Shown: one piece after another, positions 5,042 through 12,482 of the stretch
Numbering within the stretch: the first letter of the stretch is position 1
Layout: each line of letters starts with the position of its first letter
Virus record (IMG/VR): IMGVR_UViG_3300003852_000025
Coordinates: 1-39,173 of that record
DNA length: 39,173 nucleotides
Reading direction: 5' to 3' (one strand)
DNA from: a virus
Program-made: the position numbers and the translations under genes
The notes under the pieces: generated by a model
The model's database searches: none
Seen by the model: the letters and a program-made list of their open reading frames with translations, nothing else
What the model was told of the DNA's origin: nothing

Positions 5042-5503
5042 ATGAAGAAAAAGGTTAGAGATATTTATGTCATGTTCGTAGCCCTAGGAGATTTCAGAAT
5101 CGGGTCTCATAGTCAAAATATGACCTTCCGGCCGTTGATTAAGAAGCTCAATAACTTAGACGATGTTCTTATACTTATCAGTCGAGCTGGGAAGTTTATG
5201 CGCTTTCTGAGGAAAGCAAGAAAGTTCGATGATGGACTGTTGGAAGGTTCCATGGATGGAAGCCATGGCGTCTATGAAGTGGAATCCTCTGAAACTTTCC
5301 AAATCATTGAAGGGTCTCGATGGACTCCAGTAACCATCAAGAACTTCTTTGAGAGAGAAGGTCTGCGTATCACTAATTTCGAAGCCCTTCTCAACCACTT
5401 CTCCTACAAGACCAATCATGGTCGTGGTGAAGCGTGTAACGATGTTCCTCCAATTACATTTTCACCTAAGGGCAAACACAGCAGCAGGCGTGCAGACGCC
5501 TAA
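5042..5503 (+). CDS. Unknown protein, 153 aa
   Basis: The ATG at 5042 is chosen because AAGGAGCCAAG stands directly before it; the in-frame extension to 4958 would run through the hairpin. The product MKKKVRDIYVMFVALGDFRI... is mixed alpha/beta with a basic middle (RFLRKARKFDDG) and a disordered basic C-terminus (KGKHSSRRADA). It shows no membrane segment or Cys pair. No family recognised. Confidence 0.5.
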   Translation: MKKKVRDIYVMFVALGDFRIGSHSQNMTFRPLIKKLNNLDDVLILISRAGKFMRFLRKARKFDDGLLEGSMDGSHGVYEVESSETFQIIEGSRWTPVTIKNFFEREGLRITNFEALLNHFSYKTNHGRGEACNDVPPITFSPKGKHSSRRADA

Positions 5504-5607
5504 TTAAACAAACAGGGAATGCCTTAAAGGAAAGGATAAAAGCATGTGCTCTTGTTCTTTTCTTTAGCCCGCTTATTTTAAGCCGGATTAAAAAGAGGGA
5601 TAAAGTA

Positions 5608-5621
5608 GGTATAAGGATATT
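5608..5621 (+). promoter_or_regulatory. Candidate phage promoter motif GGTATAAG
   Basis: GGTATAAGGATATT with GGGATAAAG about 10 nt upstream, in the 231-nt gap between 5503 and 5735. It belongs to the same group as 2874 and 12905. The rest of the gap holds a weak imperfect hairpin around CCCGCTTATTTTAAGCCGG (5567-5585) and an AGGAGGG at 5643 with no standard start codon after it. Confidence 0.4.
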
Positions 5622-5734
5622 AGTGTCCATACTTACTCATTCAGGAGGGATCAATATTACCAGAAATCATAGAACTATTAGGTCTAGCAGGACTACCTGT
5701 CACATAACAAATGAAAAATGAGAGGCAAACAAAA

Positions 5735-5953
5735 ATGAGTAAAAATACACTACGAAAAACAATCAATTTCATAACTGACTGGGGTATTGACGGTGAAGGT
5801 GGGTATATTTGGTACCCAGAAAAATATGCTGTACTGCTTAACAAAGCACTAAAGTCAGTAATACCCGGAATAGAGATCACTATAAAAGAACTTGAGGATG
5901 GAATGGTATCCACAGTTATTGAAGACACTGACCAACAGGAGCCATCAAAATGA
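5735..5953 (+). CDS. Small acidic protein, 72 aa
   Basis: The start at 5735 has GAGAGG upstream; an ATG at 5711 in frame would add 8 residues. The product begins MSKNTLRKTINFITDWGIDG, then contains YIWYPEKYAVLLNKALKS and IKELEDGMVSTVIEDTDQ. It is mixed alpha/beta with no Cys. Its stop overlaps the next ATG (ATGA). No family recognised. Confidence 0.5.
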   Translation: MSKNTLRKTINFITDWGIDGEGGYIWYPEKYAVLLNKALKSVIPGIEITIKELEDGMVSTVIEDTDQQEPSK

Positions 5954-6444
5954 TGAAACCAATCAATCACCATTTCTCTATTCAATATCCGGAAAATGGG
6001 AGTATGAAAAGAACATGGATTTGTACTCTTGCATATAACCAAGATAACAAATGCCTTGGTATTGCTGTAGTAGGCAAAAAAGATCAGTTCTCTCGGCGTA
6101 TAGGCGCTACTATAGCACTTACTAGAACCCTAAGTTATCCATTAACCGCTGGACGATTTGTGTATAATGTGGAGAATGATGAAGAACTCAAAGACATCCT
6201 TACACTATTTAGAAAAGCAGATAGTGTGAACAACATATGGGGTTTAATATATAAATTCTTCCCTCTTTTCCGGACTAATCGCATCAAACAAAATAAGGCA
6301 AAGCATAAAGCAAAGGCAATGGTATCAACTGACACACCCTCTAACAAAAATATAGACTCCCTTTTTGTGTATGACCAAAAAACCGGACTAATAAAAATGT
6401 TTACTGAGGTACTGAAAACAATAGCTCCAATAGGGGATAAGTAA
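5950..6444 (+). CDS. Unknown protein, 164 aa
   Basis: Coupled by ATGA to the preceding gene, with an AGGAGCCATC SD within it. The N-terminal half has alternating strands (WICTLAYNQDNKCLGIAVVG) and then VYNVENDEELKDILTLFRKADS. The middle carries a very basic stretch (RIKQNKAKHKAKA), so nucleic-acid binding is conceivable. The C-terminus is LFVYDQKTGLIKMFTEVLK. No family recognised. Confidence 0.5.
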   Translation: MMKPINHHFSIQYPENGSMKRTWICTLAYNQDNKCLGIAVVGKKDQFSRRIGATIALTRTLSYPLTAGRFVYNVENDEELKDILTLFRKADSVNNIWGLIYKFFPLFRTNRIKQNKAKHKAKAMVSTDTPSNKNIDSLFVYDQKTGLIKMFTEVLKTIAPIGDK

Positions 6445-6479
6445 TCTGAAGTCTATTAACCCACCACAAGGAGAGGCCG

Positions 6480-6650
6480 TTGTCATCACTTTCAAAGGCA
6501 GATAAGGTCACAAGGATTGTTGCGGTCACACAAGCTTTGGCAAAAGAAGTAAATAGCGCAGATTTAATAAGCGTACAATTGGCTCTTGCCCAATTAAAGA
6601 AGGACTCGGATACTCGTAGGGCATACATCACTCTTAAGACTCTATTCTAG
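6480..6650 (+). CDS. 56-aa helical protein with TTG start
   Basis: AAGGAGAGGCCG stands immediately before TTG at 6480, and the reading frame then stays open to TAG at 6648. The product (M)SSLSKADKVTRIVAVTQAL... is two amphipathic helices ending ITLKTLF. The strong SD and compact helical composition support a real gene in what is otherwise a 280-nt gap. The last codons form the left arm of an AAGACTCT/AGAGTCTT hairpin (6635-6660). Confidence 0.55.
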   Translation: MSSLSKADKVTRIVAVTQALAKEVNSADLISVQLALAQLKKDSDTRRAYITLKTLF

Positions 6651-6670
6651 AAAGAGTCTTGAGCAGAAGG

Positions 6671-6700
6671 GGGCTGTGTGCAAGCACAGCCCTATTTCTT
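6671..6700 (+). terminator. Rho-independent terminator
   Basis: GGGCTGTG (6671-6678), a 6-nt loop and CACAGCCC (6685-6692), then TATTTCTT. It directly follows the smaller AAGACTCT hairpin that overlaps the stop of the 6480 gene, so two stems are stacked at the end of this transcript. Confidence 0.8.
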
Positions 6701-6726
6701 TGATCGCTATTACTTTTGGAGAACCA

Positions 6727-7020
6727 ATGGAAGACATCATCACGCAAATGAATGCTATTCAACAATTAAGAGCAGCTGCCATAAAAGTGCTTAGTATGCT
6801 AAGTAAAGACGAATGGCGTACTAAACCAGAAGAAGATGCATTAGACGAACTAGAAGTTGCTGTAAATGATACGAATGTAATTAAGCCAGAAGAGGCAGTA
6901 ATAAAAATAGCACTCATCAAAGAAATACTATGGCCCGAAGGCAACATGGACCATTCTTGGTCCCCAGACACTTTAGAAGAAATAGCTGAGGTCGTATACC
7001 CACGCATTTTAAGAAAGTAG
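6727..7020 (+). CDS. Acidic helical protein, 97 aa
   Basis: The start at 6727 is set by SD GGAGAACCA. The product MEDIITQMNAIQQLRAAAIK... is almost wholly helical and acidic (EWRTKPEEDALDELEVAV), with a final SPDTLEEIAEVVYPRILRK. There are no Cys and no membrane segment. It is the first gene after the terminator at 6671-6700, though no clear promoter motif is seen in the 27-nt gap. No family recognised. Confidence 0.5.
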   Translation: MEDIITQMNAIQQLRAAAIKVLSMLSKDEWRTKPEEDALDELEVAVNDTNVIKPEEAVIKIALIKEILWPEGNMDHSWSPDTLEEIAEVVYPRILRK

Positions 7021-7026
7021 AGCAAT

Positions 7027-7572
7027 ATGGCCAATAACTACACGCAGTTCAGCTTTGAAATACATAAGCTCAAGAAGAGAGAGGTGAAGTGGCTAGAAGA
7101 TTTGCTGCGATCTGATTTCGAGGGTACTTTCGAGGATGATACTCTCTTCTCCGATAGAGAGGAGTCGGTGATAAAAGTCTCTAAAGCTCTGGATTTTGGT
7201 AGGAATTGTATAGATACGAAAGCACCGTGGCCCGATTTCCAATGGTGCTTAGATCTGAAGCAAGGAGGTCTGTGGATTTACGGAGAGGAGTGGGGTAACA
7301 CCTTTAACGTGGCAATGCTTGTTCGCGCTTTTCTGGCCAAGTTCCGTCCCAAAGATGTTGTGTGTTTTTCAGCTGCTTTTACTTGTAGCAAGCCCAGGTT
7401 GGATGAATTCGGAGGAGAATCATTTGTTGTAACAGCATCAGGAATTTACAGTGACGCTGGAGTAGTACATATGATTGAGCAAGCCGTGAAAACCGGTGAG
7501 CAGCAAAAGATGGGATCTGGTGATATCGATATTATCGTACGGCCAAAGAAGGGAAAGAAATGTACATCGTAG
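7027..7572 (+). CDS. Conserved phage/plasmid protein with TCSKPR motif, 181 aa
   Basis: The product has YTQFSFEIHKLKKREVKWL at the start, LWIYGEEWGNTFNVAMLVRAFLAKF (about 84-108), AFTCSKPRLDEFGGESFVVTA (about 116-136) and a helical C-terminus. From memory, small proteins with an LW(I/L)YxEExGN segment and a TCSKPRxxEFGG(G/E) signature are spread among phages and mobile elements without an assigned function. The charged N-terminal insertion varies between relatives. Its end overlaps the next gene by 13 nt. Confidence 0.6.
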   Translation: MANNYTQFSFEIHKLKKREVKWLEDLLRSDFEGTFEDDTLFSDREESVIKVSKALDFGRNCIDTKAPWPDFQWCLDLKQGGLWIYGEEWGNTFNVAMLVRAFLAKFRPKDVVCFSAAFTCSKPRLDEFGGESFVVTASGIYSDAGVVHMIEQAVKTGEQQKMGSGDIDIIVRPKKGKKCTS

Positions 7573-8249
7573 GCGAGTTCACAGCAGAAGAAGAAAGCAT
7601 CCTCAAAAAGCGTGGATGGATATTAGAGCAAGCTCCAAGCTCTTTAGGATATGGCGCAAAAGCTGTATTCGTAGACAACGATGCCTTTAAGGTAATGAGT
7701 GGACCGGACTGGGAAAAAGGACCTAAAGAAATAGAAGTAAGTATAAATGCTATCCACGTCACTACCAGGCAGGTAAAAATACCCGTTATCTGCCCCAAAT
7801 GTGAACAACCTTTTTCTAAAGAAGGCGCGTTACAAGTCTGGGGATACTCAGAACACTGTAGAGAAAGTAATTTAGATCGAGAGACTAGTAGTATTAACGA
7901 AGGGGACTTTATTCGTGATGCGGATAATTTTGTAGGTCCTACAGCCATACATTGTTCGTGTGGGCACGAACTGATCAATGGCGGTTTCACGCTAGACGAC
8001 ACGCTACTTAAAAGTGTGCCGTCTGAATGCTACTGGATAGATGTGTGGTCTTCTCAAGACTGTGCTGATGAAGTAGGTTGGATCTTATATGATCATTATA
8101 CTACGTGTAACAAAGCTGAGGAGGCTTTTGATACTTTGCTGAAGAGCGGGACTTATGCTAAGGTCCGTATCATGAGCCCAAAAGGCAAAGTGATCTTCTC
8201 AACCAATACAAGAAAGAAAAAGAAGAAGAATGCGAAACGAGTCCGTTAA
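7560..8249 (+). CDS. Zinc-ribbon-containing protein, 229 aa
   Basis: The product begins MYIVGEFTAEEESILKKRGW. A central zinc-ribbon-like segment has CPKC (about 78-81), C at about 99 and then CSCG (about 131-134). The C-terminal part has a separate alpha/beta region (WSSQDCADEVGWILYDHYTT...AEEAFDTLLKSGTYAKVRI) ending in a Lys-rich tail (RKKKKKNAKRVR). This suggests a nucleic-acid or protein adaptor. It overlaps neighbours at both ends. No named family. Confidence 0.55.
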   Translation: MYIVGEFTAEEESILKKRGWILEQAPSSLGYGAKAVFVDNDAFKVMSGPDWEKGPKEIEVSINAIHVTTRQVKIPVICPKCEQPFSKEGALQVWGYSEHCRESNLDRETSSINEGDFIRDADNFVGPTAIHCSCGHELINGGFTLDDTLLKSVPSECYWIDVWSSQDCADEVGWILYDHYTTCNKAEEAFDTLLKSGTYAKVRIMSPKGKVIFSTNTRKKKKKNAKRVR

Positions 8250-8415
8250 TTGCCCAACTTGTGGGCATGTCACGAAGGTAGATAATGTAGGTATATCGCA
8301 GTTCCTAATTCAGTGTTGCCACAAAGGGTGCGGATGTACTGTTTGTAGAGCGTACATAAACGTCCCTAGCAGAAACAAAGCGATCAAAGAGTACAACAAG
8401 ATAAGAGCTAAATAA
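8230..8415 (+). CDS. Small zinc-ribbon protein, 61 aa
   Basis: MRNESVNCPTCGHVTKV...QCCHKGCGCTVCRAYINV shows two Cys clusters (CPTC at 8-11 and CCHKGCGCTVC at 29-39), a compact zinc-ribbon layout, then a short helix (NKAIKEYNKIRAK). It starts inside the previous gene (20-nt overlap) on a purine-rich AGAAGAAG leader. Its stop overlaps the stop of the convergent endolysin gene by 8 nt, with no terminator between them. Confidence 0.55.
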   Translation: MRNESVNCPTCGHVTKVDNVGISQFLIQCCHKGCGCTVCRAYINVPSRNKAIKEYNKIRAK

Positions 8416-9127
8416 CTCTTCCAAACCCGTCAGTACTCTCTACCTTCCTCGTTCTCCGCATCACTTCTCCGCCATTGGAGTCATTGCCTATGGAGGTATT
8501 GCCTTCAATGGCGGAGAAGGTTCCATCGCCAAGGTATTGCTCCACAATACCTATGTGCTCAGGTATACCCCTACCGTCCCAGTTGTAAATGGCTATGTCT
8601 CCGGCTACAGGGGCAGTCCTACCTACCCACAAACCACTCGAGCGTAGCCATGCCTCAGTTGTGGGTACGTACGCACACCCTTTGCCAGCCTTAACCCCCG
8701 CTCCCTTATAACCATCACAGATGGTATACCCAGCACCTACATTGTAGCAGTAGGACACAAAGATATTACACCAAGCTACCCCATTCACCCCGAACCACTC
8801 TCCGAATGGCGTCCTATTGGAGCCAGAAGGGCTCTCCTTGAGCCCCAGGTGCTTGATTGCCTCAGCTAAGGCCCTGGCTGCCACCTCACTAGGCTGCGGG
8901 GCTCTTGGAGGAACTGAAGAGGCTAACAGCGTAGCATAGGTAATGTCTCCTACTATTCCATCCGGTCGAAGAGCATGAGCAGCTTGGAAGCGTTGTACTG
9001 CTGCAGCAGTAGTAGGGCCATATTCCCCATCAACTCTACCGGGAGAGTATCCAAGTACGCCTAAGCGTTGTTGAACAGTAACAACTTCCGGGCTTTTTAT
9101 GTGAGGGCTTGTGACGTATAGAAGCAT
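8408..9127 (-). CDS. Endolysin: peptidoglycan-binding plus CHAP/NlpC-like amidase
   Basis: Cell-wall hydrolase for host lysis. Residues about 11-68 form a PG_binding_1 domain (VTVQQRLGVLGYSPGRVDG, then YGPTTAAAVQRFQ and DGIVG). Residues about 83-239 are a CHAP/NlpC-like catalytic domain: Cys120 in AWCNIFVSYCY, His191 in PEHIGIVE and Glu208/Asn210 in IEGNTS give a plausible Cys-His-polar triad. The start is ATG 9127; a GTG at 9133 is also in frame, and neither has a good SD. There is no signal peptide, so release would need a holin. It is the only minus-strand gene in the left 13 kb and lies about 4.3 kb from the end of the virion operon. Confidence 0.85.
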   Translation of the reverse strand: MLLYVTSPHIKSPEVVTVQQRLGVLGYSPGRVDGEYGPTTAAAVQRFQAAHALRPDGIVGDITYATLLASSVPPRAPQPSEVAARALAEAIKHLGLKESPSGSNRTPFGEWFGVNGVAWCNIFVSYCYNVGAGYTICDGYKGAGVKAGKGCAYVPTTEAWLRSSGLWVGRTAPVAGDIAIYNWDGRGIPEHIGIVEQYLGDGTFSAIEGNTSIGNDSNGGEVMRRTRKVESTDGFGRVI

Positions 9128-9185
9128 AAGCACAGCTTACATAATTCATAGAAATGAGCAAGAGTCATAACTATTGACGCAATTA

Positions 9186-9214
9186 GTAGATTTCGGCACG
9201 GTGCCGAAATCTAC
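9186..9214. promoter_or_regulatory. Perfect 14-bp-arm palindrome between divergent genes
   Basis: GTAGATTTCGGCAC, a single central G, then GTGCCGAAATCTAC. ACGCA (9177-9181) and TGCGT (9219-9223) extend the symmetry, and an outer pair TTACATAA/TTATGTAA lies near 9138 and 9233. It stands between the divergent endolysin (start 9127) and the gene at 9300. It could be an operator, a bidirectional hairpin or a replication-related structure; there is no T-run on either side. Confidence 0.7.
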
Positions 9215-9255
9215 CGGATGCGTTAAATTACTTATGTAATATTGATCAATTTACG

Positions 9256-9268
9256 GGGATAAGGTAAC
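9256..9268 (+). promoter_or_regulatory. Candidate phage promoter motif GGGATAAG
   Basis: GGGATAAGGTAAC, 32 nt ahead of the ATG at 9300 and downstream of the palindrome 9186-9214. It matches the recurring plus-strand motif only in its first eight bases, so it is the weakest member of the set. Confidence 0.35.
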
Positions 9269-9299
9269 TAGTTAACCACCCACTGTTAGGAGAAGATCA

Positions 9300-9533
9300 A
9301 TGCCGAGAATCATCGAAATAAGCGCTAAATGCTCCGACAATTTTTGTGCTGATTTGTTCATAAATAAGAAGCAAATAGGCGGCGCGTATGATGGATACGT
9401 TCCTGACTTCTTCCCCGGAGACCATTACGGGGATTATGTTCAATTAGAGATTGATATTGATAGCGGCACAATAGTCAACTGGGAGACTCCTACCAACGAA
9501 GAACTGAACCGTGTATTTCAAACAGAATTATAG
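9300..9533 (+). CDS. Conserved small phage protein, 77 aa
   Basis: SD AGGAGAAGATCA is upstream. The product has IIEISAKCSDNFCADL at the start, YDGYVPDFFPGDHYGDYVQLEIDIDSGTIVNW in the middle and a short helical end. From memory, the EISAKCSD and GYVPDF(F/M)PG(D/E)HYGDY signatures mark a small family found in phages and plasmids, with no known role. It is the first gene rightward of the palindrome and of the promoter-like GGGATAAGG. Confidence 0.6.
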   Translation: MPRIIEISAKCSDNFCADLFINKKQIGGAYDGYVPDFFPGDHYGDYVQLEIDIDSGTIVNWETPTNEELNRVFQTEL

Positions 9534-9541
9534 GAGAAATC

Positions 9542-9922
9542 ATGAAAAAGCTGACTACACGTCAAGAAACAGCTATAGCTAAGATTGATGAAAAAATACA
9601 AGAAATAAATAAAAAGATTAAACAATCATTCACTACGTTAAAAAAGGCACGAATAAGATGGCGAGAACTAAAAAAGGTAAATTACCCAGAGATGGATAAA
9701 ATAGATAAATGGGCTGATAAAGAAACGGATAAGATATATAAATTACAGACAAAAAAACTAAATGAATTAGAGGAACCCATGTGTAAACTTAATAATTTAA
9801 TTGATCATTTATATTCTCATATAGAGAAGCTAAAAGATGCGAAAGAAGATCTGAAAAACGATAAAGACACTGTACGTAAAATAGTATATTGCTCTGGATG
9901 TGGACGGCCAAAGGAGCAGTAA
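9542..9922 (+). CDS. Coiled-coil protein with terminal CxxC, 126 aa
   Basis: SD AGGAGAAATC precedes the ATG. Residues 5-110 are one long Lys/Glu-rich coiled coil with two helical hairpin segments (IAKIDEKIQEINKKIKQS and LEEPMCKLNNLIDHLYSHIEKL). It ends in YCSGCGRPKEQ, half a zinc site, which may pair with another chain. Codons are very A-rich. Its TAA overlaps the next ATG (TAATG). Function unknown. Confidence 0.5.
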   Translation: MKKLTTRQETAIAKIDEKIQEINKKIKQSFTTLKKARIRWRELKKVNYPEMDKIDKWADKETDKIYKLQTKKLNELEEPMCKLNNLIDHLYSHIEKLKDAKEDLKNDKDTVRKIVYCSGCGRPKEQ

Positions 9923-10260
9923 TGGCAATAGCAACATTGACCAAAAAGGAACAAGAAGCACTATCAGATCACGGACATCTTAAATTCCTTAAGATAGGAC
10001 ACTATCAAACATTTCGGCGTGATGATAATATCAGTGGAAACTCTAGTCTGGTAGTGGAGTGTACTAAGTGCAATGAGGTATTAATCGAACTGATTGGCGG
10101 AAGAGAACAAGAAGAAAATGTAGAAGTAAATGTACTCAGATTAACCTGTAAAATGTGTTCAAAATGGATACAAGGGTCTGTACAATCATTTAGTGGTTTT
10201 CCAGTATGTTCGGGATGTTTTATTGATGCGTGTGAAAAAAATCCTTACAAACTACTCTAA
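9922..10260 (+). CDS. Zinc-ribbon protein, 112 aa
   Basis: The ATG at 9922 has SD AAGGAGCAGTA. Three Cys pairs (CTKC about 48-51, CKMC about 79-82, CSGC about 97-100) are spread over two predicted ribbons. The N-terminal 45 residues (LTKKEQEALSDHGHLKFLK) are helical. This is probably a DNA- or protein-binding factor of the early region. Its 3-prime end overlaps the next gene by 35 nt. Confidence 0.55.
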   Translation: MAIATLTKKEQEALSDHGHLKFLKIGHYQTFRRDDNISGNSSLVVECTKCNEVLIELIGGREQEENVEVNVLRLTCKMCSKWIQGSVQSFSGFPVCSGCFIDACEKNPYKLL

Positions 10261-10642
10261 AATACAAATAGCTAAGGTCAAATCACGCAAACTACGTAAA
10301 GTGATCAAAGGATTCATAAAACTATACCCTAAACTAGCTGAGGCGTATTACGCAAATGGAGCGTGTTGGCTCTCTTCAGAAAACTTCATCGAATACGCTA
10401 AGATGAAACATTTAAAAGCTAAAATCGACCTGTTCAGAGTGGATAAAAGACCACCGTACGCCAAATACAAAGATCAACACTGGGTAATATTAATAGACGA
10501 TACTATCGCTATTGATTTTACCGCCCGACAATTTCATTCCCGTTTCTCTTTTCCGCGAATATGGATAGACCATAGACTAAAGAGACCTATTTTCTTTCCA
10601 TATCGCGCTCGTAACGCTCCAGGTACGGTACAGTACGTTTGA
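10226..10642 (+). CDS. Putative papain-like cysteine peptidase/transglutaminase-fold protein
   Basis: A 138-aa product starting MRVKKILTNYSKIQ inside the previous gene; the start is uncertain because the SD is weak. A basic N-terminus leads to ANGACWLSSENFIEYAK, then YKDQHWVILIDDTIAIDFTARQFHSRF and FPRIW. The order C-W (about residue 48), H-W-V (about 87) and IDFTARQF (D at about 97) matches the Cys-His-Asp layout of small papain-like proteins seen in phages and actinobacteria (HWVxxxxxxxIDxTARQF). All three residues are present. The substrate is unknown. Confidence 0.5.
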   Translation: MRVKKILTNYSKIQIAKVKSRKLRKVIKGFIKLYPKLAEAYYANGACWLSSENFIEYAKMKHLKAKIDLFRVDKRPPYAKYKDQHWVILIDDTIAIDFTARQFHSRFSFPRIWIDHRLKRPIFFPYRARNAPGTVQYV

Positions 10643-10659
10643 TCTAATGGAGGACACAA

Positions 10660-10986
10660 ATGAAAACATCTGCTGAAATACTTAGTGAAAAACTAACTGC
10701 AGCACTTGCAGCACGAATATCTCTCACATACAAACGCGCTAAAGAAGAATATACTAAACTTCTAGAACACGCTGAAGATTGTATAACAAAATATTGTGCA
10801 AACCATATCGAATATCGGTATAGCGTATTCGGTCTAGATGAAGGGCTAATGAAAAGTGAATTAGAGAGGATGTTAATTGAAGATGGATTTATATTATCAA
10901 ATATACATAGTGCTTTTCCAATGATGTCCTCTCATAGAGAAGTTTCATTTGATATCCCACACGTACAACAACCACCGGCTAGGTAA
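10660..10986 (+). CDS. Unknown helical protein, 108 aa
   Basis: SD GGAGGACACAA. The N-terminal two thirds are helical (KTSAEILSEKLTAALAARIS...EEYTKLLEHAEDCITKYC), followed by LERMLIEDGFILSNIH and a Pro-rich end (HVQQPPAR). There are two Cys but no CxxC. No family recognised. It lies between the papain-like candidate and a membrane-anchored protein, with no overlap. Confidence 0.5.
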   Translation: MKTSAEILSEKLTAALAARISLTYKRAKEEYTKLLEHAEDCITKYCANHIEYRYSVFGLDEGLMKSELERMLIEDGFILSNIHSAFPMMSSHREVSFDIPHVQQPPAR

Positions 10987-10994
10987 TGTAGACA

Positions 10995-11648
10995 TTGATA
11001 CGTATCAAATGTGTTGCATTTCTACTCACCGTATTCTTTGCAGCAACAATCTTCATAAGGCATCTAATGAAAAAGGAAAAAAAGAAATTCTATTTTCTTG
11101 TACAAGTTGATGGCACTGAAGCAGCGGAGGGGAAACAATTAACATCAAACAAATTAAGAGGCAAGATAGATAAAATTCTAAAAAGGTATAAAACCTTTGG
11201 TAAAGTAGCTGTTTATATAGACGCAACTAATCCAGATAATTCTATAAGCAGATCTATGCTAGGAGTAGTAGGTGACCTCAAATACCTTACTGGTACATTG
11301 TACACTCGTTTGCAAGAGACGAATAATCTTGCTCCTTTTTACTTAGATCTGTGCGCTATCAGAGACGCAATTAAAAGAATGACTAATAATGCAAAATACA
11401 TTAGTGACACAAATAAAGTACCTGTAATAGAAGAACTAGAAAAGAAGCTGGAAGCAACAAACACAGTTCAAGCTATAACAGTTGAGCAATTAGATACCTT
11501 ATCCGTAGAGGCATTACATCTAATGGCTCACGTCATCGCCGAACAAAAGAAAGTAATATTTGATTGTAATAATCACAATATTGACAAAAAAGAAACAATT
11601 GCCTTTATCAAAAAGGTAGCCTTTGGCATTACTGGGGAGGCCAATTGA
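10995..11648 (+). CDS. Putative membrane-anchored protein, 217 aa
   Basis: The frame opens at TTG 10995 with a hydrophobic segment (IRIKCVAFLLTVFFAATIFI) followed by KKEKKK, a typical N-terminal anchor or uncleaved signal. An ATG at 11067 with AAGG upstream would remove it. The rest is soluble: YFLVQVDGTEAAEG, KVAVYIDATNPDN, then helices (IRDAIKRMTNN..., EELEKKLEATN). A TTG start with a complete TM segment seems more likely than chance, but is not proven. Its stop overlaps the next start (TGATG). Function unknown. Confidence 0.45.
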   Translation: MIRIKCVAFLLTVFFAATIFIRHLMKKEKKKFYFLVQVDGTEAAEGKQLTSNKLRGKIDKILKRYKTFGKVAVYIDATNPDNSISRSMLGVVGDLKYLTGTLYTRLQETNNLAPFYLDLCAIRDAIKRMTNNAKYISDTNKVPVIEELEKKLEATNTVQAITVEQLDTLSVEALHLMAHVIAEQKKVIFDCNNHNIDKKETIAFIKKVAFGITGEAN

Positions 11649-12247
11649 TGAGAGTACTTGATGACCTAATAATCAGTAAGATTAAAAAGGTTACTCTATC
11701 CACACTCAATGATGAGGAAACAGAACAACGCAAATTATGGGCTACCAAAGACAAGGAAGGTAACTGGGTATTAGCATGTAAAGCCTTCATAGCAGCTTGG
11801 CCTTCAAACGCAATAGCTACAGATACATCAAAGTTAGACAACCTGCTTAAAGAGGGTTTTGACTGCCCTCATGCAGAATTGTTTGAAGATAAGGAATGGT
11901 CTACTGTTCTTCTTCCGGACGTTTCAAAGATAGTACGAGCTACAGAAACAACATTCCAATCTGAAGCAGAGAAGAAGGCAGTAACATATGAAGCAGTACC
12001 ATTTGAGTACAGTGTAGGGTGGTCTAAGACTACGGCACAACAGCGAGCGTATTATCGCACAGAATACCTTGAGTTACTTGAGCTCATCACTGATCAACCT
12101 ACCAAATATCGTATATATACTGCAGGACCTAATAGTAGAGGTCAAGATCAAGCATGGCTAATAGTGTACGAAGGTAAACAACCTATTATGATTATAGCCA
12201 ACGTGGTACCAACACTTGAATCTGTGTTCCCAGAAGATGTCGCGTAA
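11648..12247 (+). CDS. Unknown protein, 199 aa
   Basis: The start is in TGATG, with SD GGGGAGGCC in the end of the previous gene. The protein is mixed alpha/beta (MRVLDDLIISKIKKVTLS..., NWVLACKAFIAAWPSN, FEYSVGWSKTTAQQRAYYRTE) and its C-terminal end alternates strands (AWLIVYEGKQPIMIIANVV). It has no metal motif and no membrane segment. No family recognised. Confidence 0.5.
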   Translation: MRVLDDLIISKIKKVTLSTLNDEETEQRKLWATKDKEGNWVLACKAFIAAWPSNAIATDTSKLDNLLKEGFDCPHAELFEDKEWSTVLLPDVSKIVRATETTFQSEAEKKAVTYEAVPFEYSVGWSKTTAQQRAYYRTEYLELLELITDQPTKYRIYTAGPNSRGQDQAWLIVYEGKQPIMIIANVVPTLESVFPEDVA

Positions 12248-12482
12248 AACACATGTGCCTCAAGATGAGGCATCTATTCAGGAAAAGATTCATAAAGATA
12301 CCCGGATAATGCTGACGGAACAAATGAAAAAGTTTCTTGATGCAGAGGTAGTGAGATTGAATATCAAATTGGCTCGAGAGGGGAAGAAGGATAAGATGAC
12401 TGTACAACGTCTTATCCGGGCGCTCATTACTACCCATTTTGAGAAACGTATGGTAGGCTTGATATTAGATCCAGATGACTAA
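12237..12482 (+). CDS. Small basic protein, possibly ribbon-helix-helix
   Basis: The ATG at 12237 overlaps the previous gene by 11 nt. The 81-aa product is basic and helical: LTEQMKKFLDAEVVRLNIKLAREGKKDKMTVQRLIRALITTHFEKR. The segment KMTVQRLIRALITTHFE, with a short strand-like start and two helices, is compatible with a CopG/MetJ-type ribbon-helix-helix regulator, but the strand is poorly defined. It ends inside the start of the zinc-knuckle gene. Confidence 0.45.
   Translation: MSRKTHVPQDEASIQEKIHKDTRIMLTEQMKKFLDAEVVRLNIKLAREGKKDKMTVQRLIRALITTHFEKRMVGLILDPDD

Noticed and set aside
5544-5567. Seven-codon ORF MCSCSFL behind AAAGGAAAGG, like an attenuation leader peptide
   Set aside because: Too short to judge; the following hairpin is weak and imperfect and no biosynthetic gene follows.
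5643-5708. AGGAGGG followed by a frame ILPEIIELLGLAGLPVT that ends in TAA
   Set aside because: It would have to begin at ATA; no standard start codon is at a suitable distance. Perhaps a relic or leader, but not supportable as a gene.
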